From: Streptomyces toxytricini | GTDB taxonomy: Bacteria > Actinomycetota > Actinomycetes > Streptomycetales > Streptomycetaceae | Direction of reading: 5' to 3' | NCBI RefSeq assembly: GCF_014649915.1 | Contig: NZ_BMTY01000028.1 | Location: 27,352 to 91,351 of the forward strand | Length of the DNA stretch: 64,000 nt | In this document: piece by piece, positions 24,344-32,667 of the stretch | Position numbering within the stretch: the first letter of the stretch is position 1 | Layout: each line of letters starts with the position of its first letter | Program-made: the position numbers and the translations under genes | The notes under the pieces: generated by a model | Seen by the model: only the letters and a program-made list of their open reading frames with translations | What the model was told of the DNA's origin: nothing | Databases searched by the model: none

Positions 24344-26898
24344 CCATGATCGACACCACCACCGCAACCGCGGCCGCCCCGACCGCCGCCGCGCCGCACT
24401 TCTGGCAGGGCGCCTTCATCGGCGACGAGGAGGCCGGGCGCCGCCTGGCCGACCTGCCCGCCGCTGTCGAGGCCGCGCTGGCCGGCGTCCTGGAGACCGA
24501 GACCGTCCTCGCCGCCTGCGACGCCCTGTCCGCCGCCCTCCTCGACCCGGCGCACCCGGTCCACGTCCGCCTCGCCGCCCACCTCCCCGAGGGGGAGGAC
24601 CCGGCGCTCCTCGCCGAGCTCGGACAGGCCCTCGGCCGCCGGGAGCTCACCCGCAAGCTGCGCCGGGAGCTGGGCGGGGCCGCGCCGGGCCGCCTGGACC
24701 GGACCGACCCGCGCGAGACGGTCTACGAGGCGTGGGCGCCGGTCGGCATGGTCGCCCACATCGCGCCGGGCAACGCCGCGACCGTCGCGCCGCTCAGCAT
24801 CGTCGAGGGCCTCCTCGCCGGGAACGTCAACGTCCTGAAGACCAGCAGCGCGGACACCCTCCTCGCGCAGGCCCTGATGGCCGAGCTGGCGGCCTTCGAC
24901 CCCACCGGGGCGCTGGCCGGCCGGATCGTCGTCCTGCGCTTCCCGTCCTCGCGGCAGGAGTGGCTGCGCCTGATGTGCGCGCCCGCGGACGCCGTCGCCG
25001 TGTGGGGCGGGGAGGCCGCCGTCGAGGGGGTGGCCGCCCACGTGCCGGCGGGCTGCCGGCTGGTGGAGTGGGGGCACCGGATCTCCTTCGCCTATCTGAC
25101 GGCCGACGCCTGGTCGGACCCGGCCGTGCTGGAGGCCCTCGCGGACGACGTGTGCCTGTTCGAGCAGCAGGCCTGCTCCAGCCCGCAGGTGGTCTACCTC
25201 GACACCCGGGACGAGGTGGAGGTGTTCGCGTTCGCGGAGCGCTTCGCCGCCGTACTCGGCGCCCGTCCGCCGGCCGTCCCGACGGGTCCGGCCGGTGCGC
25301 CCGACCCGGCCGAGGAGGCCGAGCTGACCACGACCGAGCTGGTGGCCCGGCTGGAGGAACACCTGGGCCTGACCCGCGTGTTCGCGGCCCCCGACGGCTC
25401 TTGGCGGGTCATGGCCGACACCCGCTCGCCGCTGACGGCGTCACCGCTGCACCGCAGCGTGTGGGTCAAGCCGCTGCCCCGCAAGGAGCTGATCACGACG
25501 CTGCGCCCGATGCGCCGCTACCTGCAGACCGCGGGCATCGCGGGCAGCCGAACCGATGTCGCCGAGCTGTCCCGCACCGTCCTCGCCGCCGGCGCGACCC
25601 GCGTCACCCCGGTCGGGGCGATGCCGCACAGCTACGCGGGCGAGCCGCACGACGGCGTGTACGCGCTCCAGCGCTACAGCCGGCGCGTCGCCGTCCAGGC
25701 GGACCCGAAGCTGTTCGCGACGACCGCCTGCCTGGACGACCTGGCGCGCGCGGCCGTCCTCCCGCCGCCGCGGGGGCCGCTGGTCGGCAAGGACGACGTC
25801 CAGGCCCGCAACGGGCGGGTGGCACGGGCGGACGCGGAGCTGTACTTCCACAGCGGCGGCAGCACGGGCGCCCCGGCGCTGTCGCTGTTCAGCTACGACG
25901 ACTACGACACGCAGATGCGGGCGGCGGCCCGCGGCCTGATCGCCGCCGGGTACGACCCGGTGGGGGACCGCACCGCCAACCTGTTCTACTGCGGCGGCAT
26001 GTACGGCAGCTTCATCAGCTTCTTCTCCGTGCTGGAGCGCCTCGGCGGGGTGCAGCTGCCGCTGGCGGCGGGCCCCGACCACGCGGCGACGGCACGGGCG
26101 ATCGTCGAGCACCGGGCGGACACCCTCTTCGGGATGCCCTCCTACCTGTGGCAGCTGCTGCACGCGGAGGCGGACGCGCTGCGCGTCTACGGGGGCCTGC
26201 GCAAGGTCTTCTACGGCGGCGAGCACTTCACGCCGGAGCAGCAGCGGGTGCTGGAGGAGGACTTCGGCATCGAGGTCGTGCGCTCGATCACCTACGGCAG
26301 CACCGACCTCGGCCCGCTCGGCTACCAGTGCACGGAGAGCTCGGGCGGCGTCCACCACCTGCACGCCGACCTGCACACCCTGGAGATCCTCGACGAGGCC
26401 GAGGACCGGCCCGCGGCGCCCGGGGAGACGGGCCGGCTGGTCTTCGCCACGCACGCGCGGCGCGGCCAGCAGCTGGGCCGGTACGTCATCGGGGACCTCG
26501 GGCGGGAGGTGCCCGGCCGCTGCCCGTGCGGCAGCCTCGCCCCGCGCTTCGAGCTGCTGGGGCGGACGGGCGACACGGTGCGGGTGGCGACGTACCTGCT
26601 GAACCACCGCCGCTTCACGGCCCTGGCCGGCGAGGGCGGGCACCGCGGCGAGCTGCAGCTCCGCATCGGCGCCGGCCCGGAGCGGGAGCGGCTCGCGGTG
26701 CGGGTGGAGCAGGCGGAGGGGACGGACCCGCAGCGGCTGCGCGAGCTCTTCCTGTCCGGCTACCCGGAGCTCCGCTCGGCCGTGGGCGAGGGGCTGCTGG
26801 AGCTGGTCGTCGAGGCGGTGGACGGCGCCGCGCTCGACCGGGTCCCGACGAGCGGCAAGCTCCGCTCGGTGGTGGACGACCGGCCCCGCGCCGTCTGA
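24340..26898 (+). CDS. LuxC acyl reductase fused to PaaK-like adenylating domain
   Basis: An 852-aa two-domain enzyme. Residues ~1-470 are a LuxC acyl-CoA/acyl-protein reductase: VGMVAHIAPGNAATVAPLSIVEGLLAGN binds NADPH, and FEQQACSSPQVVYL holds the catalytic Cys279. After a short linker, residues ~480-852 are a second PaaK/F390-synthetase-like domain with P-loop HSGGSTGAPALS (504-515). Further motifs are FYGGEHFTPEQQRVLEE, TYGSTDLGPLGYQC and RCPCGSLAPRFELLGR. The enzyme should activate an acid and reduce it to an aldehyde, alone or with the LuxE partner. Start is GTG 24340, which overlaps the LuxE stop; ATG 24346 is an alternative. Last gene of the operon; a strong hairpin follows. Confidence 0.9.
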   Translation: MTMIDTTTATAAAPTAAAPHFWQGAFIGDEEAGRRLADLPAAVEAALAGVLETETVLAACDALSAALLDPAHPVHVRLAAHLPEGEDPALLAELGQALGRRELTRKLRRELGGAAPGRLDRTDPRETVYEAWAPVGMVAHIAPGNAATVAPLSIVEGLLAGNVNVLKTSSADTLLAQALMAELAAFDPTGALAGRIVVLRFPSSRQEWLRLMCAPADAVAVWGGEAAVEGVAAHVPAGCRLVEWGHRISFAYLTADAWSDPAVLEALADDVCLFEQQACSSPQVVYLDTRDEVEVFAFAERFAAVLGARPPAVPTGPAGAPDPAEEAELTTTELVARLEEHLGLTRVFAAPDGSWRVMADTRSPLTASPLHRSVWVKPLPRKELITTLRPMRRYLQTAGIAGSRTDVAELSRTVLAAGATRVTPVGAMPHSYAGEPHDGVYALQRYSRRVAVQADPKLFATTACLDDLARAAVLPPPRGPLVGKDDVQARNGRVARADAELYFHSGGSTGAPALSLFSYDDYDTQMRAAARGLIAAGYDPVGDRTANLFYCGGMYGSFISFFSVLERLGGVQLPLAAGPDHAATARAIVEHRADTLFGMPSYLWQLLHAEADALRVYGGLRKVFYGGEHFTPEQQRVLEEDFGIEVVRSITYGSTDLGPLGYQCTESSGGVHHLHADLHTLEILDEAEDRPAAPGETGRLVFATHARRGQQLGRYVIGDLGREVPGRCPCGSLAPRFELLGRTGDTVRVATYLLNHRRFTALAGEGGHRGELQLRIGAGPERERLAVRVEQAEGTDPQRLRELFLSGYPELRSAVGEGLLELVVEAVDGAALDRVPTSGKLRSVVDDRPRAV

Positions 26899-26908
26899 CC
26901 CGCCGCCT

Positions 26909-26948
26909 CCGCGCCCGCCCGGATCCGCTCCGGGCCGGGCGGGCGCGG
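26909..26948 (+). terminator. Operon terminator
   Basis: Perfect 14-base arms CCGCGCCCGCCCGG (26909-26922) and CCGGGCGGGCGCGG (26935-26948) lie ten bases after the LuxC-fusion stop. Confidence 0.8.
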
Positions 26949-27052
26949 GCACGGGGCGGGGCGGGCGCGGGCCCCGGCGCCGAGTGGCCGGGGCCGGGGC
27001 CCCGGCCGACGATGGGAGGACATGCGCTCGGGGATGTCCCCCGGGAGGGCCA

Positions 27053-28777
27053 GTGACGGACACCGATGTGCTGATCGTGGGCGCCGGACCGGTCGGACTG
27101 ACCGCGGCGGCGGAACTGCGCCGGCAGCGCGTGGACTGCCGCGTCATCGACCGGCTGCCGGGCCGGCTGCCGTACGCGAAGGCGGTCGGGATCCAGCCCC
27201 GCACCCTGGAGGTGTGGGACCGGATGGGCCTGGTCCGCGCCGCGCTGGAGGCCGCCGTCCCGATGCGCGGGCAGCTGCTGTACGTGGACGGGGCCGAGCA
27301 GGGCCGCATCGACCTGCGGCTGCCGCCGGAGGTGCCGTACGGCTTCGCGGCACTCCCCCAGTACGAGACGGAGCGGATCCTGGAGGAGCACCTCGCCCGC
27401 TTCGGCACGCGCATCGAGCGCGGGGCCGAGCTGGTGTCGTTCGCGCAGGACGAGGACGGCGTGCTCAGCCGGATCACCGCGGGCGACGGCGACGAGGAGG
27501 TCCGGTCGCTGTTCCTCGTGGGCTGCGACGGCGCGCACAGCACCGTACGCAAGGGGCTCGGCCTCTCCTTCGAGGGCGGGGCGTTCCCCGAGGAGTACAT
27601 GCTCGGCGACGTGGAGGTGGACTGGAGCCTGCCCGCGGGGTACGGCGTCCGGTCGCTGCACCACGGTGCGGACGGCGCGGTGGACGACGTGCTGGTGTGC
27701 ATTCCGCTGCCGGGCCGCCACCGGTACCGGATGTCGATGCTCGTGCCGCCCGAGCTGTCCGCGGCCGGCTCCGCCGACGGCGTCAGCGCGGACGGGCTCG
27801 CGCACGGGCTGGAGACCGGGCGGGGGCCGGGGCTGGAGGACATCCAGGCGGTGCTGGACCGGCTGGCGCCCGAGCCGGTCACCGCCTCGGCGCTGCGCTG
27901 GTCGTCGGTGTTCCGGATCAGCCACCGCCTGGTGGACCGGTACGGGGACGGCCGGGTGTTCGTCGCGGGCGACGCGGCGCACATCCACCCGCCGACCGGC
28001 GCGCAGGGCATGAACACCGGCATCCAGGACGCCCACAACCTGGCCTGGAAGCTGGCGCTCGCCGTGGCGGGCCGGGCACACCCGCGGCTGCTGGAGAGCT
28101 ACCACGCCGAGCGGCACCCGGTCGGCGAGGAGGTGGTGGGCCGGACCGTCCGGCACGCCCGGCAGGGCTCCGTGCCGGATGCGGAGGACGCGGGCACGGC
28201 GCTGCTCCGCGAGGCGCAGCTGCTGGTGGCGTACCCGGGCAGCCCGCTCGTCGGCCCGCGCGGCGGGGACGGCGCCGGACCGGGGCCGGGCGAGCGCGCC
28301 CCGGACTGCGGCGGCCTGACGAGCGGGGTGGCGGCGGTGGAGCTGCGGCTGTTCGACCTGCTGCGGGACCGCGGGCACGTGCTCGTGCTGTACGCGGAGT
28401 CGGCGGCGGACCTGGCCGCGTGCGGCGAACTGGCCGCGCTGGCCCGGCGGTCGGCCGGCGCGGCGGCCGACGCGGAAGGGGGCGGGCCGCAGGCGTGCGT
28501 GGTGCTCGCGGCGCCCGACCCGTCCGCAGGCGGCGGGGGGCGGGACTGGCACGGGGCGGCGGTGGACGCCACGTACGAGGGGTCGGCCTCGGACACCGCG
28601 CCGCTGCCGGTGTTCGTGGACGGCCGGGGCGAGTTCGCCCGGGCGTACGGGACGGGCGGCGCGACGGCCTTCGTGGTGCGGCCGGACGGCTACCTGGGGG
28701 TGCGGCTGGCGCCGGTCGCGGCGCCGGAGACGGCGGCCGGGCTGGCCGCCCACTTCGCGCGGGTCTTCGCCGGCTGA
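27053..28777 (+). CDS. Aromatic-type FAD-dependent monooxygenase (PHBH fold)
   Basis: A 574-aa FAD monooxygenase. It has the Rossmann loop GAGPVGL near the N-terminus, CRVIDRLPGRLPYAKAVGIQPRTLEVWDRMGL, GCDGAHSTVRKGLG (DG motif) and FVAGDAAHIHPPTGAQGMNTGIQDAHNLAWKLA. The last ~170 residues form the thioredoxin-like C-terminal domain of the phenol-hydroxylase/RdmE-PgaE group. Such enzymes hydroxylate phenols or polyketide quinones using NAD(P)H and O2. It lies beyond the operon terminator but co-directional, so it may act on the same aromatic compound or be independent. Start GTG 27053 has GGGAGGG 4 bases upstream. Convergent with the MerR gene. Confidence 0.9.
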   Translation: MTDTDVLIVGAGPVGLTAAAELRRQRVDCRVIDRLPGRLPYAKAVGIQPRTLEVWDRMGLVRAALEAAVPMRGQLLYVDGAEQGRIDLRLPPEVPYGFAALPQYETERILEEHLARFGTRIERGAELVSFAQDEDGVLSRITAGDGDEEVRSLFLVGCDGAHSTVRKGLGLSFEGGAFPEEYMLGDVEVDWSLPAGYGVRSLHHGADGAVDDVLVCIPLPGRHRYRMSMLVPPELSAAGSADGVSADGLAHGLETGRGPGLEDIQAVLDRLAPEPVTASALRWSSVFRISHRLVDRYGDGRVFVAGDAAHIHPPTGAQGMNTGIQDAHNLAWKLALAVAGRAHPRLLESYHAERHPVGEEVVGRTVRHARQGSVPDAEDAGTALLREAQLLVAYPGSPLVGPRGGDGAGPGPGERAPDCGGLTSGVAAVELRLFDLLRDRGHVLVLYAESAADLAACGELAALARRSAGAAADAEGGGPQACVVLAAPDPSAGGGGRDWHGAAVDATYEGSASDTAPLPVFVDGRGEFARAYGTGGATAFVVRPDGYLGVRLAPVAAPETAAGLAAHFARVFAG

Positions 28778-28802
28778 CGCCACCCCGGCCAGGCGGGGCC
28801 GG

Positions 28803-29510
28803 TCAGGGGGCCGCGGCGCCGCCGGCGGCGGGCTCCGGGGCGCCGTCGGCCCCGTCGGCGGCGGCGTCGCGGGCGATGCGGCGGCGGACCAGGTCCTCCT
28901 GCGCGAGCCGGCGCAGCAGTTCCAGGACGGGCGCGGAGAGGGCGAAGACGATGACGGCCTGCTCGGCGAGGGCCGCCGGGTCGTCGATGGCGGCGGCGCG
29001 CTCCAGGTCGAGGCGGGCGATGTCACGGGCCAGGCCGGCGTAGGCGACGAGGCGGTCCGGCCGGTAGTGCGGGTCGAGGCGCCGCAGCTCCTTGACGGCG
29101 GTGGCCAGGCCGCGGACGTGCGGGGAGACGTCGGACACCTGCCAGTCCATGGCGGCGACGAGCTCCGCGACGTCCGCATCGGCGGCGGCCGCGGCGCGGG
29201 CGTCCTCACCGGCGTCGGCGGCCGGCGATTCGGCGACGGGGACGGGGAGGGCGTAGCTGATGGCGCCGAGGGTGCCGTCGATGGTGTCGGCCCGGTCGAG
29301 GGCGGCGAGCACCTCGCGGGTGGCGGCGATGGACAGCCCGCCGAGCGCGGTCAGCGCCTTGATCAGCCGCAGCCGCTGGACGTGTTCGTCCCCGTACTCG
29401 GCGAGGGTGGCGGCGGTCGCACGGCCCGCGGGCAGCAGGCCCTCGCGGCGGAAGTACTTGATGCTGGCGACCGGCACGCCGGTTCTGCGGCTGAGCTCCG
29501 AGATCTTCAT
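28803..29510 (-). CDS. MerR-family transcription regulator
   Basis: A 235-aa regulator. The N-terminal winged helix (MKISELSRRTGVPVASIKYFRREGLLPAGR) and wing (YGDEHVQRLRLIKALTALGGLSIAATREVL) are classic MerR. The C-terminal ~140 residues are helical and contain PHVRGLATAVKELRRLDPHYRPDRLVAYAGLA, with no metal-binding Cys set, so it probably senses an organic effector. It ends in an Ala/Asp/Gly-rich tail. It is divergent from the YhgE/Pip-type gene across palindromes that are likely its operator, so that gene is the expected target. Confidence 0.92.
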   Translation of the reverse strand: MKISELSRRTGVPVASIKYFRREGLLPAGRATAATLAEYGDEHVQRLRLIKALTALGGLSIAATREVLAALDRADTIDGTLGAISYALPVPVAESPAADAGEDARAAAAADADVAELVAAMDWQVSDVSPHVRGLATAVKELRRLDPHYRPDRLVAYAGLARDIARLDLERAAAIDDPAALAEQAVIVFALSAPVLELLRRLAQEDLVRRRIARDAAADGADGAPEPAAGGAAAP

Positions 29511-29565
29511 GCTTCCTCGCTCTGGTGCGGCCGGACTCCGCCGGGCCGATTGGACACCCTCCCAA

Positions 29566-29606
29566 GATAGTGCAACTATCTAGTGCTGGATACCTCAGAT
29601 ATCCAG
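29566..29606. promoter_or_regulatory. Two inverted repeats, likely MerR operator
   Basis: Between the MerR gene and the divergent membrane-protein gene lie GATAGT-GCA-ACTATC (29566-29580) and CTGGATA-CCTCAGA-TATCCAG (29586-29606). Both have perfect arms. They sit in an AT-richer stretch, overlapping where the promoters should be, as MerR operators do. Confidence 0.65.
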
Positions 29607-29636
29607 TTTTCTGCCGGCAACCTCCCGGGAGCCTCC

Positions 29637-31055
29637 ATGACCTCCTCACCGCCCTCCGTGCTCCGCAGCCCGCGGCTGTGGATCGGCTCGGGACTGATCC
29701 TCGCCGTCGTCTCCACCCTGTTCGCCCTGCTGTACGTCGGCGGCAACGTCGACCCCAAGGGCAACCTCCGCGACCTGCCGGTCGCCCTGGTCAACGAGGA
29801 CCGCGGAGCGGACGCGGGCGGCGGCAAGCGGACCAACCTCGGGGACCAGGTGGTCTCCGGGATCCGCACGTCGGCGGCGAAGGACCGCAGCATCGACTGG
29901 CAGGTCCTCACCCGGCAGGAGGCCGACAGGCGGCTCGGCCAGGGCAAGCTGTACGGCGCGCTCGTCGTGCCGCCGGACTTCACCGCGGCCGTCTCGGGCC
30001 TGGCCGCCCCGGGGCAGCCCGCCGCGGCGCAGGCCGGGCAGGGCCAGTCCGCCCAGGGCAAGGGCCAGGCGCAAACGCAGGGCCAGGGCCAGGCGCAGCC
30101 GCAGCCGGCGCGCCCGAAGCTGACGGTGCTGACGAACCAGGCGGCCGGCAGCTTCGGCTCCTCCATGGCCTCGCAGGCCACCCAGAAGGCCGCCCACGCG
30201 GCGTCCGCCCAGCTCGGCAAGGACCTCCTCCCCAAGGCGGGCGGCGGCCAGCCGGCCGCCCAGGCCCAGCTGCCGCCGGCCGCCAAGCTGATGCTGGCCG
30301 ACCCGGTGGCGGTGGAGGTCGCCGACGGGCACCCGCTCGGCGCGCGCAGCGCGATGGGCCTGAGCGCCTTCTACTACGCGCTCGTCCTGCTCGTGTGCGG
30401 CATGCTCGGGGCCAACGTCATCCACTCCCAGGTCGACAACGCCCTCGGCTACCTCCACACCGACTTCGGCCCCTTCCGCCGCCGGACCCCGGTCCGCCAC
30501 ACCAGCCGCGTCCGCACCCTCGGCATCTCCACCGCGCTCATGCTCGGCCTGTCCGTGGTCATGGGCTCGCTCGTCGAGGCGACGACGGTCGGCCTGCTCG
30601 ACATGGACGCCTCCCACCTCGGCCTGCTGTGGCTGTACTCGGTGGGCACCATCGCCGTGGTCGGCGTCAGCGGACTGGCCCTCCTCGCCGCGTTCGGCAC
30701 GCCCGGCATGCTGGTCTCGACGATCGTCTTCATCGCGATGGCCGTCCCCTCCTCCGGTGCGACCGTGCCGCTGGAGGCGCTGCCCGGGTTCTTCCGCACG
30801 CTGTCGGAGTTCGAGCCGCTGCGGCAGCTGACCGGCGGCCTGCGCTCCCTGCTGTACTTCGACGCACAGGCCGATGCCGGCCTGGCCCGCGCCTGGGCCT
30901 CCATGGGCCTCGCCCTGGCCGGCGCCCTGGCCTTCGGCTTCGGCGCGACCCGTCTGTACGACCGCCGCGGCCTGCACCGCATCCCGCGGCCCGCGGAGAA
31001 CGGCGCGGACGGTCACGACGCCCCGGTCGCCGACCCGGCCCCTGCCGGGGCCTGA
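29637..31055 (+). CDS. YhgE/Pip-type ABC-2 membrane protein
   Basis: A 472-aa membrane protein. One N-terminal helix (GSGLILAVVSTLFALLYVGG) is followed by a large outside domain. That domain starts VDPKGNLRDLPVALVNEDRGA and includes GLYGALVVPPDF-like KLYGALVVPPDF and a Gln/Gly/Ala-rich stretch (~125-160). Then come about five membrane helices, ending in GALAFGFGATRLYDRRG. The pattern is the ABC-2/YhgE-Pip family used in export or surface remodelling; no ATPase is adjacent. ATG 29637 has GGGAG a few bases upstream, and an in-frame extension to 29583 would run through the operator, so it was rejected. Probably controlled by the divergent MerR protein. Confidence 0.88.
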   Translation: MTSSPPSVLRSPRLWIGSGLILAVVSTLFALLYVGGNVDPKGNLRDLPVALVNEDRGADAGGGKRTNLGDQVVSGIRTSAAKDRSIDWQVLTRQEADRRLGQGKLYGALVVPPDFTAAVSGLAAPGQPAAAQAGQGQSAQGKGQAQTQGQGQAQPQPARPKLTVLTNQAAGSFGSSMASQATQKAAHAASAQLGKDLLPKAGGGQPAAQAQLPPAAKLMLADPVAVEVADGHPLGARSAMGLSAFYYALVLLVCGMLGANVIHSQVDNALGYLHTDFGPFRRRTPVRHTSRVRTLGISTALMLGLSVVMGSLVEATTVGLLDMDASHLGLLWLYSVGTIAVVGVSGLALLAAFGTPGMLVSTIVFIAMAVPSSGATVPLEALPGFFRTLSEFEPLRQLTGGLRSLLYFDAQADAGLARAWASMGLALAGALAFGFGATRLYDRRGLHRIPRPAENGADGHDAPVADPAPAGA

Positions 31056-31081
31056 CCGGCCGTCCGGACCGCCCGCCGCCA

Positions 31082-31112
31082 CCGAACGGGGTCCGCCACG
31101 GGCCCCGTTCGG
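31082..31112 (+). terminator. Hairpin terminator
   Basis: Perfect 10-base arms CCGAACGGGG (31082-31091) and CCCCGTTCGG (31103-31112) lie 26 bases after the membrane-protein stop. Confidence 0.75.
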
Positions 31113-31252
31113 CACATCGGCCGGTTTCGGCCACCCCCACAACACGACATAAGACGGCATTACCTCCGAAACCGCCGACGGCCGCCGGAAGTCAGGCGTT
31201 CCCGCCCGGCCCGGCCCGACGGCTCCCGGTCCACCTGCCGACACTCGATTGC

Positions 31253-31450
31253 GTGAGCGATCCCATCCGTGATCTATTGGTATGGCAGGTCGCAGGAGCG
31301 TGCCGGCAGCCCGAACGCCCCCTGCACCCATCGCCTGGAGGGTCGTTGAGAGACGGGTACGGAAGGCTCGCCGAGACCATGGACACCGCCGCAGCCACCT
31401 GTCCGGAACCGGACCCCTGCGCCCGCCCCGGCCTCCCCCGGACACCGTGA
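31253..31450 (+). CDS. Possible small gene upstream of MAB_1171c-like protein
   Basis: A GTG-started frame of 65 codons (VSDPIRDLLVWQVAGACRQP..., ETMDTAAATCPEPDPCARPG) ends 6 bases before the next ATG. I do not recognise it. Third-position G/C bias is present but weaker than in neighbours, and no good Shine-Dalgarno is seen. It could be a leader gene of the following unit or non-coding leader. The region 31113-31252 before it holds only an AT-richer stretch (near 31141-31165) that could be the promoter. Confidence 0.35.
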   Translation: MSDPIRDLLVWQVAGACRQPERPLHPSPGGSLRDGYGRLAETMDTAAATCPEPDPCARPGLPRTP

Positions 31451-31456
31451 CGTCCG

Positions 31457-32662
31457 ATGATGCGAGGCAGCGACTACTTCATACCGGCGACCGCCATGGC
31501 ACTGGCCCTCGCGGCGAAACTGCCCACCCTGCTGCGCGGCTGGCGCTCCCCCATGGTCCGCTCCGTCTGCGCGCTGATCGCGACGGGCGCGAGCAGCTGG
31601 TTCTTCGCCGCACCGCCCGTCGTCGAACGGGTCAACCGCTGGACCGGCGTGCCGAACGCCAGCGCGCCGCTCGTCTACTCCCTCGTCGTCTCGTTCTCCT
31701 GTGCCTCCCTGGTGCTGATCCTGCACTGGCGCGGCGGCCCGCCGCGGACGCAGCGCCGGCAGGCGCTCGGCTGGATCGCCGGCACCGCCGCCGTCATCAC
31801 CGCGCTGGCCGTCCTGTTCGCCCTCGGTGACGCGCCGGTGGAACGCCGGCAGGACTTCGACACGCACTACGCGCGCACGCCGTTCATCCGCGAGCTGATC
31901 ATCGTGTACCTGGCGGCCCACACCGGGGCCGCGCTGGTCGTCACCCGCACCTGCCTGCGCTGGGCGCGCGAACTGGATCGCGGCTGGGTCAGGAACGGGC
32001 TGCTGACCCTCGTCACCGCCTTCAGCTTCAACCTCGCCTTCGGCGTCCTCAAGGGGACCGCGCTCGCCGCCCGCTGGCTCGGCGCGGACCTGGACGTGCT
32101 GAGCACGACCGCCGCCCCGCCCGCCGCCGGCATCGGCGCCGGCCTGGGCGCCTGCGGGTTCCTCATGCCGCTCGCCGGGCCCCGCCTGGAGGAGGCGTGG
32201 CGCGCCTGGCGGGCGCACCGCCGCATGTACCCGCTGTGGCGGGCCCTCCAGGACCATCCGGACGCCCGGTTCACGACGATGCGGCTGCCCCTGTGGTCCC
32301 CGATCGCGATGCGGGCGACGCAGCGCGCCACTCAGGTCGCGGACGGCATCCACGACCTCGCCCCGTACATGGACGAGGAGAGCCGCGCCCTGCTGGAGCG
32401 GCAGGCCGAGGCGGCCGGCCACTCCGCGGCCCAGGCCCGCGCCGCCGCCGAGGCCGCCCTGGTGCGCTCCGCGCTCCGGGCCCGGGCCGCCCGCCGCCCG
32501 GAGGACGGTGTCCCGGCCCCGGCCGGCCCGGCCCCCGGGAGCCCGTACCCCGTCGCGGCCGGGTACGAGGAGCTCGGTCTGCTCGGCGTGCACTTCGCGA
32601 GGCTCGCCGCTGTGCCGCGCCCCCGGCGGCCGCTGCCGGCCCGGATCCCCGAGAGCGGCTGA
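31457..32662 (+). CDS. MAB_1171c-like (DUF6545) membrane protein
   Basis: A 401-aa membrane protein. About seven hydrophobic helices (residues ~5-255) are followed by a cytoplasmic tail with YPLWRALQDHPDARFT and LWSPIAMRATQRATQVADGIHDLAPYM. This combination is the MAB_1171c family of putative transporters common in Streptomyces and mycobacteria, whose function is unknown. The last ~80 residues are an Ala/Arg-rich helix and a Pro-rich end. It is followed 5 bases later by an FAD oxidoreductase and then a methyltransferase, a neighbourhood I recall for this family. It leads a closely spaced co-directional series reaching 40446. Confidence 0.85.
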   Translation: MMRGSDYFIPATAMALALAAKLPTLLRGWRSPMVRSVCALIATGASSWFFAAPPVVERVNRWTGVPNASAPLVYSLVVSFSCASLVLILHWRGGPPRTQRRQALGWIAGTAAVITALAVLFALGDAPVERRQDFDTHYARTPFIRELIIVYLAAHTGAALVVTRTCLRWARELDRGWVRNGLLTLVTAFSFNLAFGVLKGTALAARWLGADLDVLSTTAAPPAAGIGAGLGACGFLMPLAGPRLEEAWRAWRAHRRMYPLWRALQDHPDARFTTMRLPLWSPIAMRATQRATQVADGIHDLAPYMDEESRALLERQAEAAGHSAAQARAAAEAALVRSALRARAARRPEDGVPAPAGPAPGSPYPVAAGYEELGLLGVHFARLAAVPRPRRPLPARIPESG

Positions 32663-32667
32663 GCCGG

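Noticed and set aside
19433..26898. Complete lux bioluminescence operon
   Set aside because: LuxE and LuxC are present, but no luciferase (luxA/luxB) or LuxD-like transferase lies anywhere in or beside the operon.
29583..29636. Upstream extension of the YhgE/Pip-type protein
   Set aside because: The added 18 codons would run through the MerR operator; the ATG at 29637 has a ribosome site.
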